A DNA stretch of 64,000 nucleotides from JAAYAY01 sp963674575 (GTDB lineage Bacteria > Planctomycetota > Planctomycetia > Pirellulales > Thermoguttaceae): contig CAXXQT010000001.1 in the NCBI GenBank assembly GCA_963674575.2, positions 806,001 through 870,000 on the forward strand, written 5' to 3'. Positions 25,877 to 33,452 of the stretch are shown piece after piece. Position numbers and translations under genes: made by a program. Positions within the stretch are counted from its first letter, which is position 1. Every line of letters starts with the position of its first letter. Below the pieces are notes generated by a model. The model did not search any database. It was given only the letters and a program-made list of their open reading frames with translations, and was not told the DNA's origin.

Positions 25877-27244
25877 ATGCAGGATCAGAACATCACTCGT
25901 CGCGGATTGCTTAAGGCCGCCCTCATCAGTGGCGCTTCTCTTGCCGTTTCGCCGCACGGTCGCGCCAGGGCCGGGGTTGGCGGGGGCGGTGTCCCTGCCT
26001 TGCTCGGCGGCAAGCCGGTGCGGACGGCTCCTTTTCCGTCTTGGCCCAACTTCACCGAGGCCGACGAGAAGGCGGTGCTGCCCGTTCTGCGCAGCGGCGT
26101 CTGGTCCCGATCGAAGGTGGTGGGCGAGGCCGAGAAGCGATTTGCTCAGCTCATGGGAGCGGACCATTGCCTGGCCACCTGCAACGGCACGAACGCCATC
26201 TTCACCTCGATCAACGCCCTCGACATCGGGCCGGGCGACGAAGTCATCACGACGCCCTACACGTTTGTGGGCTCCATCCATCCGATTCTGCTCGCCGGCG
26301 CGCTGCCCGTGTTCGCGGATATCGACCCGGACACATGGCAGATCGACCCGGCGAAGATCGAGGCCAAGATCACCCCAAAGACGGCCGCCATCCTGCCGGT
26401 CCACATCCTCGGCGGCGTTTGCGACATGGATCGCATCAACGCCATCGCCAAAAAGCACGACCTGGCGGTGATCGAGGACGCCTGCGAAGCGCACGGGGGC
26501 GAGTGGAAAGGCAAGAAGGTCGGGAACCTCGGCGACCTGGGCTGCTTCAGCTTCCAGACGGGCAAGTCGCTGAGTTGCGGCGAGGGCGGGGCGATCCTCG
26601 GACACGACAAAGACCTGATGGACCGCTGCTACTCCTTTCATGACTTCGGCCGCGGGCGGGGAAGCGTCAAGCCGGGGCGTGGCCAGCACTATGCCATGGT
26701 GGCGACGAAGTGTCGCATGGCCGAGTACCAGGCGGCGATCCTGATCAGCCAGATGGAGCGGTTCGAAGCGGAATGCGAGCGGCGAAGCGAGAACGGGGCC
26801 TATCTGACCGAGAAGCTCGCGGAGATCCCCGGCATCGTTCCCCGTCAAGACTACCCGGACGTGACCCGGAAGGCCTTCTACTACTACGGGCTGCGCTATC
26901 AGCCCAAGCAGTTCGACGGTCTCTCCCGCAAGAAGTTCGTTTCCGCGTTGGGCAAGGAGGGCATTCCCGCCAACACCGGCCTGGGCGTCCTCAGCGGCAC
27001 GCCCATGAATCGCGAGGGATGTCTCGACGACGCCTTCCAGTCCAAGCTCTTTCAGATGGCCTATCCGGCGGAGAAGCTCGCCAACTACCGGGCCGAGAAC
27101 GAGTGCCCCGCTTGCGATCATCTCATTGAGGAGACCGTCGGCTTCCATCAGAGCGTGCTGCTTGGCTCCCGGCAGGATATGGACGATATTGCGGGTGCGG
27201 TGGGCAAGATCTACGAGCACCGGGCCGAACTTGCGGCGAAGTAA
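25877..27244 (+). CDS. Tat-exported DegT/DnrJ/EryC1/StrS family aminotransferase-like protein
   Basis: A 455-residue PLP-dependent protein. The first ~35 residues are a Tat signal (ITRRGLLKAALISGASLAV, then ARA), unusual for this normally cytoplasmic sugar-aminotransferase family. The mature part has the family fold: GVWSRSKVVGEAEKRF, TPYTFVGSIHPI, the aspartate motif VIEDACEAHG, and the PLP lysine K230 in SFQTGKSLSCGEGGA. In relatives it transaminates keto-sugar nucleotides; in the periplasm the substrate and PLP supply are unclear. GGAGGAAG lies 7 nt before the ATG. Apparently monocistronic. Confidence 0.9.
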   Translation: MQDQNITRRGLLKAALISGASLAVSPHGRARAGVGGGGVPALLGGKPVRTAPFPSWPNFTEADEKAVLPVLRSGVWSRSKVVGEAEKRFAQLMGADHCLATCNGTNAIFTSINALDIGPGDEVITTPYTFVGSIHPILLAGALPVFADIDPDTWQIDPAKIEAKITPKTAAILPVHILGGVCDMDRINAIAKKHDLAVIEDACEAHGGEWKGKKVGNLGDLGCFSFQTGKSLSCGEGGAILGHDKDLMDRCYSFHDFGRGRGSVKPGRGQHYAMVATKCRMAEYQAAILISQMERFEAECERRSENGAYLTEKLAEIPGIVPRQDYPDVTRKAFYYYGLRYQPKQFDGLSRKKFVSALGKEGIPANTGLGVLSGTPMNREGCLDDAFQSKLFQMAYPAEKLANYRAENECPACDHLIEETVGFHQSVLLGSRQDMDDIAGAVGKIYEHRAELAAK

Positions 27245-27270
27245 ATTCGGCCACCGCGAGAACATTCGGG

Positions 27271-27448
27271 AAGGAATCCGAAGCACGAAATCCGAAACAA
27301 GCACAAAACTCAAATACCAAATGATCGAAACGGTAAGCCGAGAGTTGGGCTGCTATTCCAGGCGATTTGGCTGGTCCCTGATTTGGGCATTGGAATTTGG
27401 AGAATTTGAATTTGTTTCGTATTTCGGATTTCGAGATTCGGATTTGCC
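27271..27448. repeat. AT-rich imperfect inverted repeat
   Basis: The left arm (27271-27323, AATCCGAAGCACGAAATCCG...) is matched by the reverse complement of the right arm (27388-27448, ...CGTATTTCGGATTTCGAG). It is much more AT-rich than the flanking genes and fills the spacer between the DegT and Clp N-domain genes. Possible MITE or decayed mobile element; no transposase is visible. Confidence 0.7.
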
Positions 27449-27466
27449 GTTCAGATCAGCACGCCC

Positions 27467-28336
27467 ATGAGTAATCCGGAATGGTATGCGAATCCAGCGG
27501 GAGCGGACGGTTTGGCCTATTTCACCGTCCGCGCTCGCAAGACGCTTCAGCTTGCCGTCCAGGAGTCGCAACGTCTCGGTTGTGATTCGATCGGGACGGA
27601 GCATCTCCTGCTGGGATTGGCCAAGGAGGGGGGCGGCGTCGCCGCTCGCGTCCTCCGATCATTCCGATTTGACCTTCGACGGGCGCGAGCCGCGGTCGAG
27701 AAGACCGCCATGTCGCGGGACGAAGATCCCCGTCCGGGGAGGCTGGAGTTCAATGCGGACGCGAGCGGGATTATCTGGCAGGCCATTGAGCAGGCCAATC
27801 GATTGGCGCACACGCGAGCTTCAACCGGTCATCTGTTGCTTGCGCTGTTGGCGCATTCGGAATGCCGCGGCCAACAGGTCATTCGGGCATCGGCGCTCAT
27901 GCCCGAGATAGTTCGCAGGAAGGTCCTTGCCTGCTTTGACAAGGTGGAATGGGAACGGCTTGAAGATATGCAGGTCGACGACAAACAGCGCCCGGCATCG
28001 GCGGAATTCAAGGCCGCACGCCAACTCGTATTGAAGGAGGGCCTGGGCGACGAGGGGATCGTTGTGGCTGTCCGCATGGGAAATATCCCGTCCTCCGATC
28101 GGATGTCTCCACTGCTTGCGGCGCTCGAAGTCGTGTATCGGGATCTTCACGGTCGGGGCGTGATTGATCGTGAATTGGCGGGCGCCCTGCACGGGCTGAC
28201 ATTTCACATCCAAGGCGACATCCACGGGATGCTCGACCGCGGCATCGCTGTTTCTGACAGGTTCATCAGCGAGGAAATGACGCGTATGTTCCTGATGGTC
28301 GAGAGCATTCTGGAAGACAAATGGATGCTCGATTGA
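27467..28336 (+). CDS. Clp N-domain protein without AAA+ module
   Basis: A 289-residue cytoplasmic protein. Residues about 20-145 hold two Clp_N repeats (FTVRARKTLQLAVQESQRLG, DSIGTEHLLLGLAKEG; then ASTGHLLLALLAHSECRGQQ) as in the N-domain of ClpA/ClpC. No Walker A/B AAA+ domain follows; the C-terminal half (about 150-289) is helical and unrecognised. Such proteins may act as adaptors or decoys for Clp substrates, but that is inference. The start is the ATG at 27467 with a weak ribosome site. Confidence 0.85.
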   Translation: MSNPEWYANPAGADGLAYFTVRARKTLQLAVQESQRLGCDSIGTEHLLLGLAKEGGGVAARVLRSFRFDLRRARAAVEKTAMSRDEDPRPGRLEFNADASGIIWQAIEQANRLAHTRASTGHLLLALLAHSECRGQQVIRASALMPEIVRRKVLACFDKVEWERLEDMQVDDKQRPASAEFKAARQLVLKEGLGDEGIVVAVRMGNIPSSDRMSPLLAALEVVYRDLHGRGVIDRELAGALHGLTFHIQGDIHGMLDRGIAVSDRFISEEMTRMFLMVESILEDKWMLD

Positions 28337-28433
28337 TGTGAGGAACGGCATTGGGGCAGGCAAGGTGCTGGCCTGCGGTGTTGGCGGCTGCTCAAGGGTT
28401 CGGTGGGAAGACAGCTTGTGGTATGATTGTGGC

Positions 28434-29111
28434 ATGACAAACGCCCCGCGAACACGCCGCTGGTTTCAGTCCCGAGTGCGAATACTGCTGATCGCAATGT
28501 TGGTGCTTGTTTTCTCGCTTGCGTGGTTCGCTGTGAGGATGGAAAGGACGAGGCCGCAGAAAGCAGCGGTGGAGGTGGCGGAGTTGGATAGGCTTGCGCG
28601 GATCGAACAGGAGTTTTTCGACAAGAAGGATGAGTTTTCCGTCCTCTACGAGATGTTCATGGAAGATGACGAGTTGATGCAACTGGGTGACGGCATCAGC
28701 AGCAAATGGGCGATCAACGACTACAGATTTGACTATTACGGAGAATATGAACCTGGTGACGGGTGGTGTTACGAGGAAGACTCGAAGACCACGTTATCGG
28801 AGATTCTGCTGGATGTGAGAATCACGCAGGAGAAATACGATCTCTACCTGGAGCGGATGGACGCCTTGGGCGTGAGGGAAATCAACAAACACGGCGTCGG
28901 CGGCTACTCCTTTGAGGCGTCATTCGGCATGTTGGATGGCGCGGACGTTGCTGTCAGGTACATACCTGGGGGGGATTTCAACGAGTTTGTGCATGGGCTG
29001 ATGTTGTCAGATGCGCATGAAATACCGCCAAAGACCGTAGGAGGCTATTACCTCCCGCTTGAAGGCAACTGGTATCTGTACTACTTCTGGCACGGTCCAT
29101 TAGAGTATTGA
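28434..29111 (+). CDS. Membrane-anchored protein with planctomycete RxRWFQ..R.LLIA N-terminus
   Basis: 225 residues: an N-terminal RTRRWFQSRVRILLIAML motif runs into one transmembrane helix (about 14-35), followed by a charged, acidic extracytoplasmic domain with no family I recognise (rich in Asp/Glu/Tyr, about 60-225). The start at 28434 puts the membrane helix near the N-terminus; the longer in-frame start at 28338 has none. Its N-terminus resembles that of the next gene, 12 bp downstream, suggesting a duplicated anchor module or a co-expressed pair. Confidence 0.72.
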   Translation: MTNAPRTRRWFQSRVRILLIAMLVLVFSLAWFAVRMERTRPQKAAVEVAELDRLARIEQEFFDKKDEFSVLYEMFMEDDELMQLGDGISSKWAINDYRFDYYGEYEPGDGWCYEEDSKTTLSEILLDVRITQEKYDLYLERMDALGVREINKHGVGGYSFEASFGMLDGADVAVRYIPGGDFNEFVHGLMLSDAHEIPPKTVGGYYLPLEGNWYLYYFWHGPLEY

Positions 29112-29123
29112 ACCTTGCTGACC

Positions 29124-29687
29124 ATGACCACCGCCCCTCCCGAACGCCGCCGCTGGTTTCAGTTCCGATTGCGAACGCTCCTGATCGCAATCCTGGTGTT
29201 GAGCCTGCCGTTGTCGTGGTTCGGCGTCAGGTTGCGGAAGGCACGGCGGCAGAGGGAGGCGGTGGAAAGAATATTTCATCAGGGAGGGCAGGTGTTCTAC
29301 GACGATGAATCCTACGGCTGGGTGGCAGAAGAACACTTCCCCGGGCCGGAGCAACGTCGCTGGTTACGTCAGGTTCTCGGCGTGGACCTGTTTTCCAATG
29401 TTTGGAAAGTTGATCTGGGCGAAGCCGATATTGAGAACGTGGCCGCACTGCCGCAACTCAGGTATCTATCTGCTTACGACGTTGCCGATGCTGACCTGGA
29501 ACACGTTGCTCGATTGACGCAACTGCTCGAACTACACCTGTTTTACGGCCAGCTCACTGACGCTGGTTTGGTGCATCTCAAGGGGTTGGGTCAGTTGGAA
29601 CTGTTGGAGTTGGTAGGCACCCGAGTCACGTCCGAAGGCGTCGGCAAGCTCCAAGAGACGCTGCCCAACTGTGCGATCCTGTATTGA
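29124..29687 (+). CDS. Membrane-anchored leucine-rich repeat protein
   Basis: 187 residues: N-terminal RRRWFQFRLRTLLIAILVL leads into a single membrane helix (about 13-32); after a linker come about four LRR-type repeats (LPQLRYLSAYDVADADLEHV, LTQLLELHLFYGQLTDAGLV, LGQLELLELVGTRVTSEGV). LRR domains usually mediate protein contacts. The ATG at 29124 is preferred to a TTG three codons upstream. It closely follows the previous anchor protein and probably shares its transcript. Confidence 0.75.
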   Translation: MTTAPPERRRWFQFRLRTLLIAILVLSLPLSWFGVRLRKARRQREAVERIFHQGGQVFYDDESYGWVAEEHFPGPEQRRWLRQVLGVDLFSNVWKVDLGEADIENVAALPQLRYLSAYDVADADLEHVARLTQLLELHLFYGQLTDAGLVHLKGLGQLELLELVGTRVTSEGVGKLQETLPNCAILY

Positions 29688-29710
29688 TCGCGGCTGACGG
29701 GCGTGGAGTG

Positions 29711-29789
29711 GTCCCGGGAAGCTGCCACGCGGCTTTGGAGTGGAATGTTGCTCGGCAATTCAGGAACCGTGCGGCGCCCGGTACCTACT
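29711..29789. repeat. Dispersed repeat family B, copy at 29.7 kb
   Basis: GTCCCGGGAAGCTGCC at left, core GGAGTGGAATGTTGCTCGGC, right end GTGCGGCGCCCGGTACCTAC. The right end abuts and supplies part of the stop codon (TAG) of the following minus-strand methyltransferase-like gene, so insertion may have altered that gene's 3' end. Confidence 0.75.
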
Positions 29790-30264
29790 AGGGCCGGCGT
29801 TTCCAGGGGATGAGCTCGTTCACTTCGCTGCGGTACTTTCGGTAGGCGTCGCCGAAATGGTGCTCCAGGTACTCGTCTTCCCGGCGGATTTGGATCTTGA
29901 ACACGGCATAGGCTACCAGCGGCGTCAGCAGCAGAGGCCAGGAGCGGCTGAACAAGACAAGTCCCGGAATGAGAAACACGATCCACGCCGAGTAGATTGG
30001 ATTGCGAACAAGACCCAAGACGCCGGTGGTGGCCAATTCGTCGGACCCGTAGGCTCGCGTTACTGCTCTTCCTCCGGCGATCAGCATGGGAATGCCGGCA
30101 GCGAGCATCAGGATGCCCAGGGCCTGGAACACGGGGTACGGAATCGTCGAGACGAGGCAGACCTCGGGCCAGAACCAGGTGGCCAGCCCGGCGACGGTCC
30201 CATAGGCCCCGGCGGCGAGGATGATGCTCGGGCCGACGCCCCATTTGCTGAGTTCTCGGATCAT
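29788..30264 (-). CDS. Membrane methyltransferase of the isoprenylcysteine/phospholipid type
   Basis: 158 residues with about four hydrophobic helices and the conserved C-terminal core of the ICMT/PEMT superfamily (LVRNPIYSAWIVFLIPGL, IRREDEYLEHHFGDAYRKY). These enzymes methylate lipid or thiol substrates from SAM. The substrate is not predictable. The start at 30264 is chosen because it overlaps the stop of the upstream gene by 4 nt (ATGA) and because the preceding in-frame residues lack family character. The end abuts repeat B. Confidence 0.8.
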   Translation of the reverse strand: MIRELSKWGVGPSIILAAGAYGTVAGLATWFWPEVCLVSTIPYPVFQALGILMLAAGIPMLIAGGRAVTRAYGSDELATTGVLGLVRNPIYSAWIVFLIPGLVLFSRSWPLLLTPLVAYAVFKIQIRREDEYLEHHFGDAYRKYRSEVNELIPWKRRP

Positions 30265-30923
30265 GTGGATTTCTCTCGGCTTGCCTGGTCTTCCGAATCG
30301 TGTTTCGTCGGCCGTGCCGGTTTCTTCCAGGGGACGGGCAGCAGCATGGGCACGGACTTCTGGTACACAAGATACTCGTCGCCGAACTGCTTGAGGAGTT
30401 TCCGCTCTTCCAGGATCGTTCCGAGAATCAGATAGGCCGTTAAGATCGTGTTCATGACCAGGGTCGCCATGTCCAAGTTTCGGTCGTCGGTCCAAACGAA
30501 CAGGATCCCGCCCAGGTACCATGGGTGCCGCGTGATGCGCAAGATGCCCGAGGTGTCGAACTTCTCGGTTTCGCTCAGGCCGTGGTGGAACGATCCCGTT
30601 AGAATCTGGCGAATGCCGCTGAACTGGAGCAAGTCATACTGCCACGCCCCGGCCAGAAAGAGCAATGCCGAGAAAGCGAGCAACGACACTTGCACGCCGG
30701 CCAGGAGGCCCTGCCATCGAAAGACGACAGGGCTCTGCAGAGAGTTGGTGTAGGCAAACAAAGGGAGGACCGTTGCGATGGCGAAGAGGTTGAAGAAGAG
30801 CCGGTAGAAGCGAAATCCGGTCCCGAGTCGGCGCTTCAGGTACTCGGTTGTTGTGAGCGAAATCATGCCGCTGTGGATGGCACACCACGCAATCCATAGT
30901 AAGGTGAGAAGAAGATAGGTCAT
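30261..30923 (-). CDS. Membrane methyltransferase-like protein (NnrU/ICMT-type)
   Basis: 220 residues with about six membrane helices. N-terminal MTYLLLTLLWIAWCAIHSGM, a middle YDLLQFSGIRQI, and the ICMT-like RITRHPWYLGGILFVW plus EERKLLKQFGDEYLVYQK near the C-terminus. These resemble methyltransferase/NnrU-type integral membrane proteins. The tail is hydrophilic (PARPTKHDSEDQ). Its stop overlaps the start of the second, related gene, so they are almost surely translated together and may act as a pair. Confidence 0.78.
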   Translation of the reverse strand: MTYLLLTLLWIAWCAIHSGMISLTTTEYLKRRLGTGFRFYRLFFNLFAIATVLPLFAYTNSLQSPVVFRWQGLLAGVQVSLLAFSALLFLAGAWQYDLLQFSGIRQILTGSFHHGLSETEKFDTSGILRITRHPWYLGGILFVWTDDRNLDMATLVMNTILTAYLILGTILEERKLLKQFGDEYLVYQKSVPMLLPVPWKKPARPTKHDSEDQASREKST

Positions 30924-30982
30924 TTTATGAGGGGGGGGGCGTGCGTTTGGTCGCCAGTGCTCTGCCACGTGTGTCAATTGGT

Positions 30983-31007
30983 GCAACGTGTTGGCACTGG
31001 CTGGCAA
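30983..31007. repeat. Short dispersed word (copy 2 of an identical pair)
   Basis: Identical over 25 bp to 25683-25707. It lies in the 630-bp spacer 30924-31553, which otherwise holds no gene that I can support apart from the promoter at 31431. Confidence 0.7.
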
Positions 31008-31430
31008 AATCGCAAGTGTTGTGCCGGAGCACGGTTCGTTGTTCTGTAGGATACCTTTTCCGGAGGATCGAAGGGGAGAGGCGGCAAGGGCAGTGATTGT
31101 AGCGAGGACAAGAAAGGGCCCGAGGTTTCAGCTCAATCTCAGGAAGTCCCTTCTGTGGACGCCCACGTCGTGAATAGTATTGGCTTGCCGTGTGGAGGAG
31201 CTGCCTGGAGTAGTGTGTGGGGGGGCGGGGAGGCGTGTGGCCTGCAAAAAGAGGGATGGGCGCCCCACCCGCAAGGACTGCGCTAAGCGTCTCTGGTCCA
31301 GCTGCTCCTGGGGTGATGCCAGAACAGAAGTTCTCCCGCTTTCCGCCCCGGCTATTTTGTAGGGGGATCCGGCTAAGAAAAACGATGATTCCGAGCTTTG
31401 CGGGAAAACGCCGATCGAACGAGGACGTGC

Positions 31431-31460
31431 TTGACACAGCGCAGGGCGGTTCGCTAGTAT
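31431..31460 (+). promoter_or_regulatory. Predicted promoter of the DUF1559 gene
   Basis: A perfect TTGACA (31431-31436) and TAGTAT (31455-31460) are separated by 18 bp and lie about 94 bp before the ATG. Confidence 0.6.
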
Positions 31461-31553
31461 TGTGTGCGAACGAGAGAGGCCATTCCGTGCGAGTTGTTTT
31501 TGGGCTTGGGTTCTGACCCACTCTTCTTCTTTCTCTCATTCAAGGGGATCGTC

Positions 31554-32663
31554 ATGAGGGTGACTCGTCGTTCTCGATTGCCTTCGAGTGGTTTCACGTT
31601 AGTGGAACTATTGGTGGTAATCGCCATCATCGGGATTCTTATCGCGCTGCTTCTTCCGGCAGTGCAGGCCGCGCGGGAAGCGGCCCGTCGTTCTCAGTGC
31701 AGCAACCAACTAAAGCAATTGGGGCTTGCGCTGCACAACTACCACGACACGAACAAGTGTTTCGTGGCCCTGAAGGCCGGCACGTCTGCAGGCAATCCGG
31801 ACGGGAATTCCAATCGTTTGTGTGGTTTCGTTGCCATGCTGCCGTACATCGAGCAGACCGCGTTGTACGACCAGATCAAGGCGGGCGATTCGAGCATCCC
31901 ACCGTGGGGAGCGGGCCCGTGGACTGGCTGGGCCGTTTGGAACACGGCCCCCGCGATGCTCTCTTGTCCGTCCGATTTTGGCGTCACGTCGCAGGGCACG
32001 CAGACCCACAGCTACGCCTTTTGCGTTGGCGATCAGGTTGAGGGGATTCGCGACGGAGCGAGCGCGGGCGGCACCGCCCGCGCCGTGCGTGGCTTGTTCA
32101 CCTATCGTTCGTGGACCAAGTTCTCGGAAATGCGTGACGGGACGAGCAACACGATTGCCATGAGCGAACGCATCAGTTCGCTCATCGTCAGTGCAAACCG
32201 CGGCGACAGCGGCGGACGGAGCGTTGTAGCCCAGGAGGTTCAGCACACGATTGGTCCCGCCCAACAGGCCGGCATCATTGCCAACCCGCAGCTTTGCTAC
32301 CAGGTGACGGATGGCAAGTACTTCGTTTCCGGTTCTACGATCTGGCCTCGCTTCGGCGAGCGTTGGACGGACGGGCAGGTCATGAAAGTCGGTTTCAACA
32401 CGGTGCTGCCGCCGAACGCTCCCACTTGTACGGAGGGCGGCACGTGGGGTGACCATCATCACATGGTCCTCCCGCCGTCGAGTGGCCATCCCGGCGGGGT
32501 CAACTGCCTTATTGCCGACGGTTCGGTTCATTTCGTCAGCAATACGGTCGACACGGGCAACCTCAATGCCCAGGTGACTGTTGGCTATGCCGGCGCAAGT
32601 CCCTACGGCGTTTGGGGCGCGCTGGGCTCGAAGTCTGGTGGCGAATCGGTCTCGCTTCCGTAA
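31554..32663 (+). CDS. DUF1559 domain-containing prepilin-type protein
   Basis: A 369-residue protein of a family greatly expanded in planctomycetes. The N-terminal prepilin motif GFTLVELLVVIAIIGILIALLLP (G-F-T-L-V-E; about 13-40) should be cleaved after the glycine by a prepilin peptidase. The DUF1559 region follows, with PAVQAAREAARRSQCSNQLK and LHNYHDTN, ending with NCLIADGSVHFVSNTVD. It forms pseudopilin-like surface or periplasmic structures, function unknown. AAGGGG is about 6 nt upstream of the ATG. Confidence 0.95.
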   Translation: MRVTRRSRLPSSGFTLVELLVVIAIIGILIALLLPAVQAAREAARRSQCSNQLKQLGLALHNYHDTNKCFVALKAGTSAGNPDGNSNRLCGFVAMLPYIEQTALYDQIKAGDSSIPPWGAGPWTGWAVWNTAPAMLSCPSDFGVTSQGTQTHSYAFCVGDQVEGIRDGASAGGTARAVRGLFTYRSWTKFSEMRDGTSNTIAMSERISSLIVSANRGDSGGRSVVAQEVQHTIGPAQQAGIIANPQLCYQVTDGKYFVSGSTIWPRFGERWTDGQVMKVGFNTVLPPNAPTCTEGGTWGDHHHMVLPPSSGHPGGVNCLIADGSVHFVSNTVDTGNLNAQVTVGYAGASPYGVWGALGSKSGGESVSLP

Positions 32664-32685
32664 GGCTTTGTCTTGTTGATCTTGG

Positions 32686-32731
32686 CGCAGCATGGCGGCG
32701 GATCGGTCCGCCGTCGTGCTGCGAGTTTTTT
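32686..32731 (+). terminator. Intrinsic terminator after DUF1559 gene
   Basis: CGCAGCATGGCGGCGGA pairs with TCCGCCGTCGTGCTGCG (two imperfect positions) over a TCGG loop, followed by AGTTTTTT. It lies 23 bp after the stop and before the next gene. Confidence 0.9.
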
Positions 32732-32843
32732 CTCCTTGCAAGCTGCAAGACCGGAACAAGTGATCGGGTTGTCGTTGGCCTGCTGCGTAGCGCTGTGGAC
32801 TCGGGCCATTGGAACTGACACTTCAGACGATTCAGGTGACAGG

Positions 32844-33311
32844 ATGACTAAGCGAATGATGCGAGTGTGGGGAACAGTGGCCGTATTGGCCTTGGTGGCG
32901 GCGATGGGTTGTACTCCTCAAACCGAGGTGGTGCATCCGCCAACGTATGCGGTGACGGGGGTGGTGACGTACAACGGCGACCCCGTTGAAGGGGCCCAGG
33001 TGGCCTTTGTGGCCGCGGGTGGCGGACAAGGCGCCGCGGGGACAACCGACGCCGATGGAAAGTACACGCTGACGACCTACGAGGCCGGCGACGGCGCCGA
33101 GGCCGGCGAGTACGGCGTCAAGATCATGAAGTTCTCGAAACCTCCGAAGGCTGAAGGTGGTGGCGAGGAGGAGTATACCGGCGCCGCCGAGGACGATGCG
33201 TGGGTTCCCACCAATGAGCTTCCCGCGAAGTACGCGGATCCCAGCACGTCCGGTCTGACGGCTACCGTGGGAGAAAGTGCCACGACCGCCGATTTTGAGT
33301 TGAAGGACTGA
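32844..33311 (+). CDS. Small lipoprotein with carboxypeptidase-regulatory-like (Ig-like) domain
   Basis: 155 residues: signal peptide with lipobox (about 22-24, AMGCT), then a beta-sandwich domain from about 36 (YAVTGVVTYNGDPVEGAQVA, TDADGKYTLTTYEAGDGAEA, GEYGVKI), as in carboxypeptidase-regulatory-like domains of planctomycete lipoproteins commonly found after a DUF1559 gene. The start at 32844 is set by the signal; an in-frame start at 32673 would add a non-hydrophobic leader. Likely outer-membrane or envelope anchored. Confidence 0.85.
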   Translation: MTKRMMRVWGTVAVLALVAAMGCTPQTEVVHPPTYAVTGVVTYNGDPVEGAQVAFVAAGGGQGAAGTTDADGKYTLTTYEAGDGAEAGEYGVKIMKFSKPPKAEGGGEEEYTGAAEDDAWVPTNELPAKYADPSTSGLTATVGESATTADFELKD

Positions 33312-33346
33312 CGTGACCCAATAAGCTACGTTTGAAATTCGATCGC

Positions 33347-33382
33347 GGCGGGCGGTTCATGCCGCCCGCCGTCTATTCTTTG
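33347..33382 (+). terminator. Intrinsic terminator after small lipoprotein
   Basis: A perfect 10-bp stem, CGGCGGGCGG/CCGCCCGCCG, with loop TTCATG and a TCTATTCTTT tail, 35 bp after the stop. Confidence 0.85.
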
Positions 33383-33452
33383 GCCGCTAACAAGACCTAT
33401 GGGGTCCACCACGCCCGTGGGAGACTTCCCCGTTCTGTAAGAAGGAGCGTCC

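Noticed and set aside
25216..25878. 220-codon minus-strand frame in the 25 kb spacer
   Set aside because: No recognisable motif, signal or ribosome site; composition is like the surrounding noncoding DNA, so it is left unannotated.
31180..31516. Short plus-strand frames before the DUF1559 gene
   Set aside because: They overlap the predicted promoter and have no similarity that I recognise; they look like chance frames.
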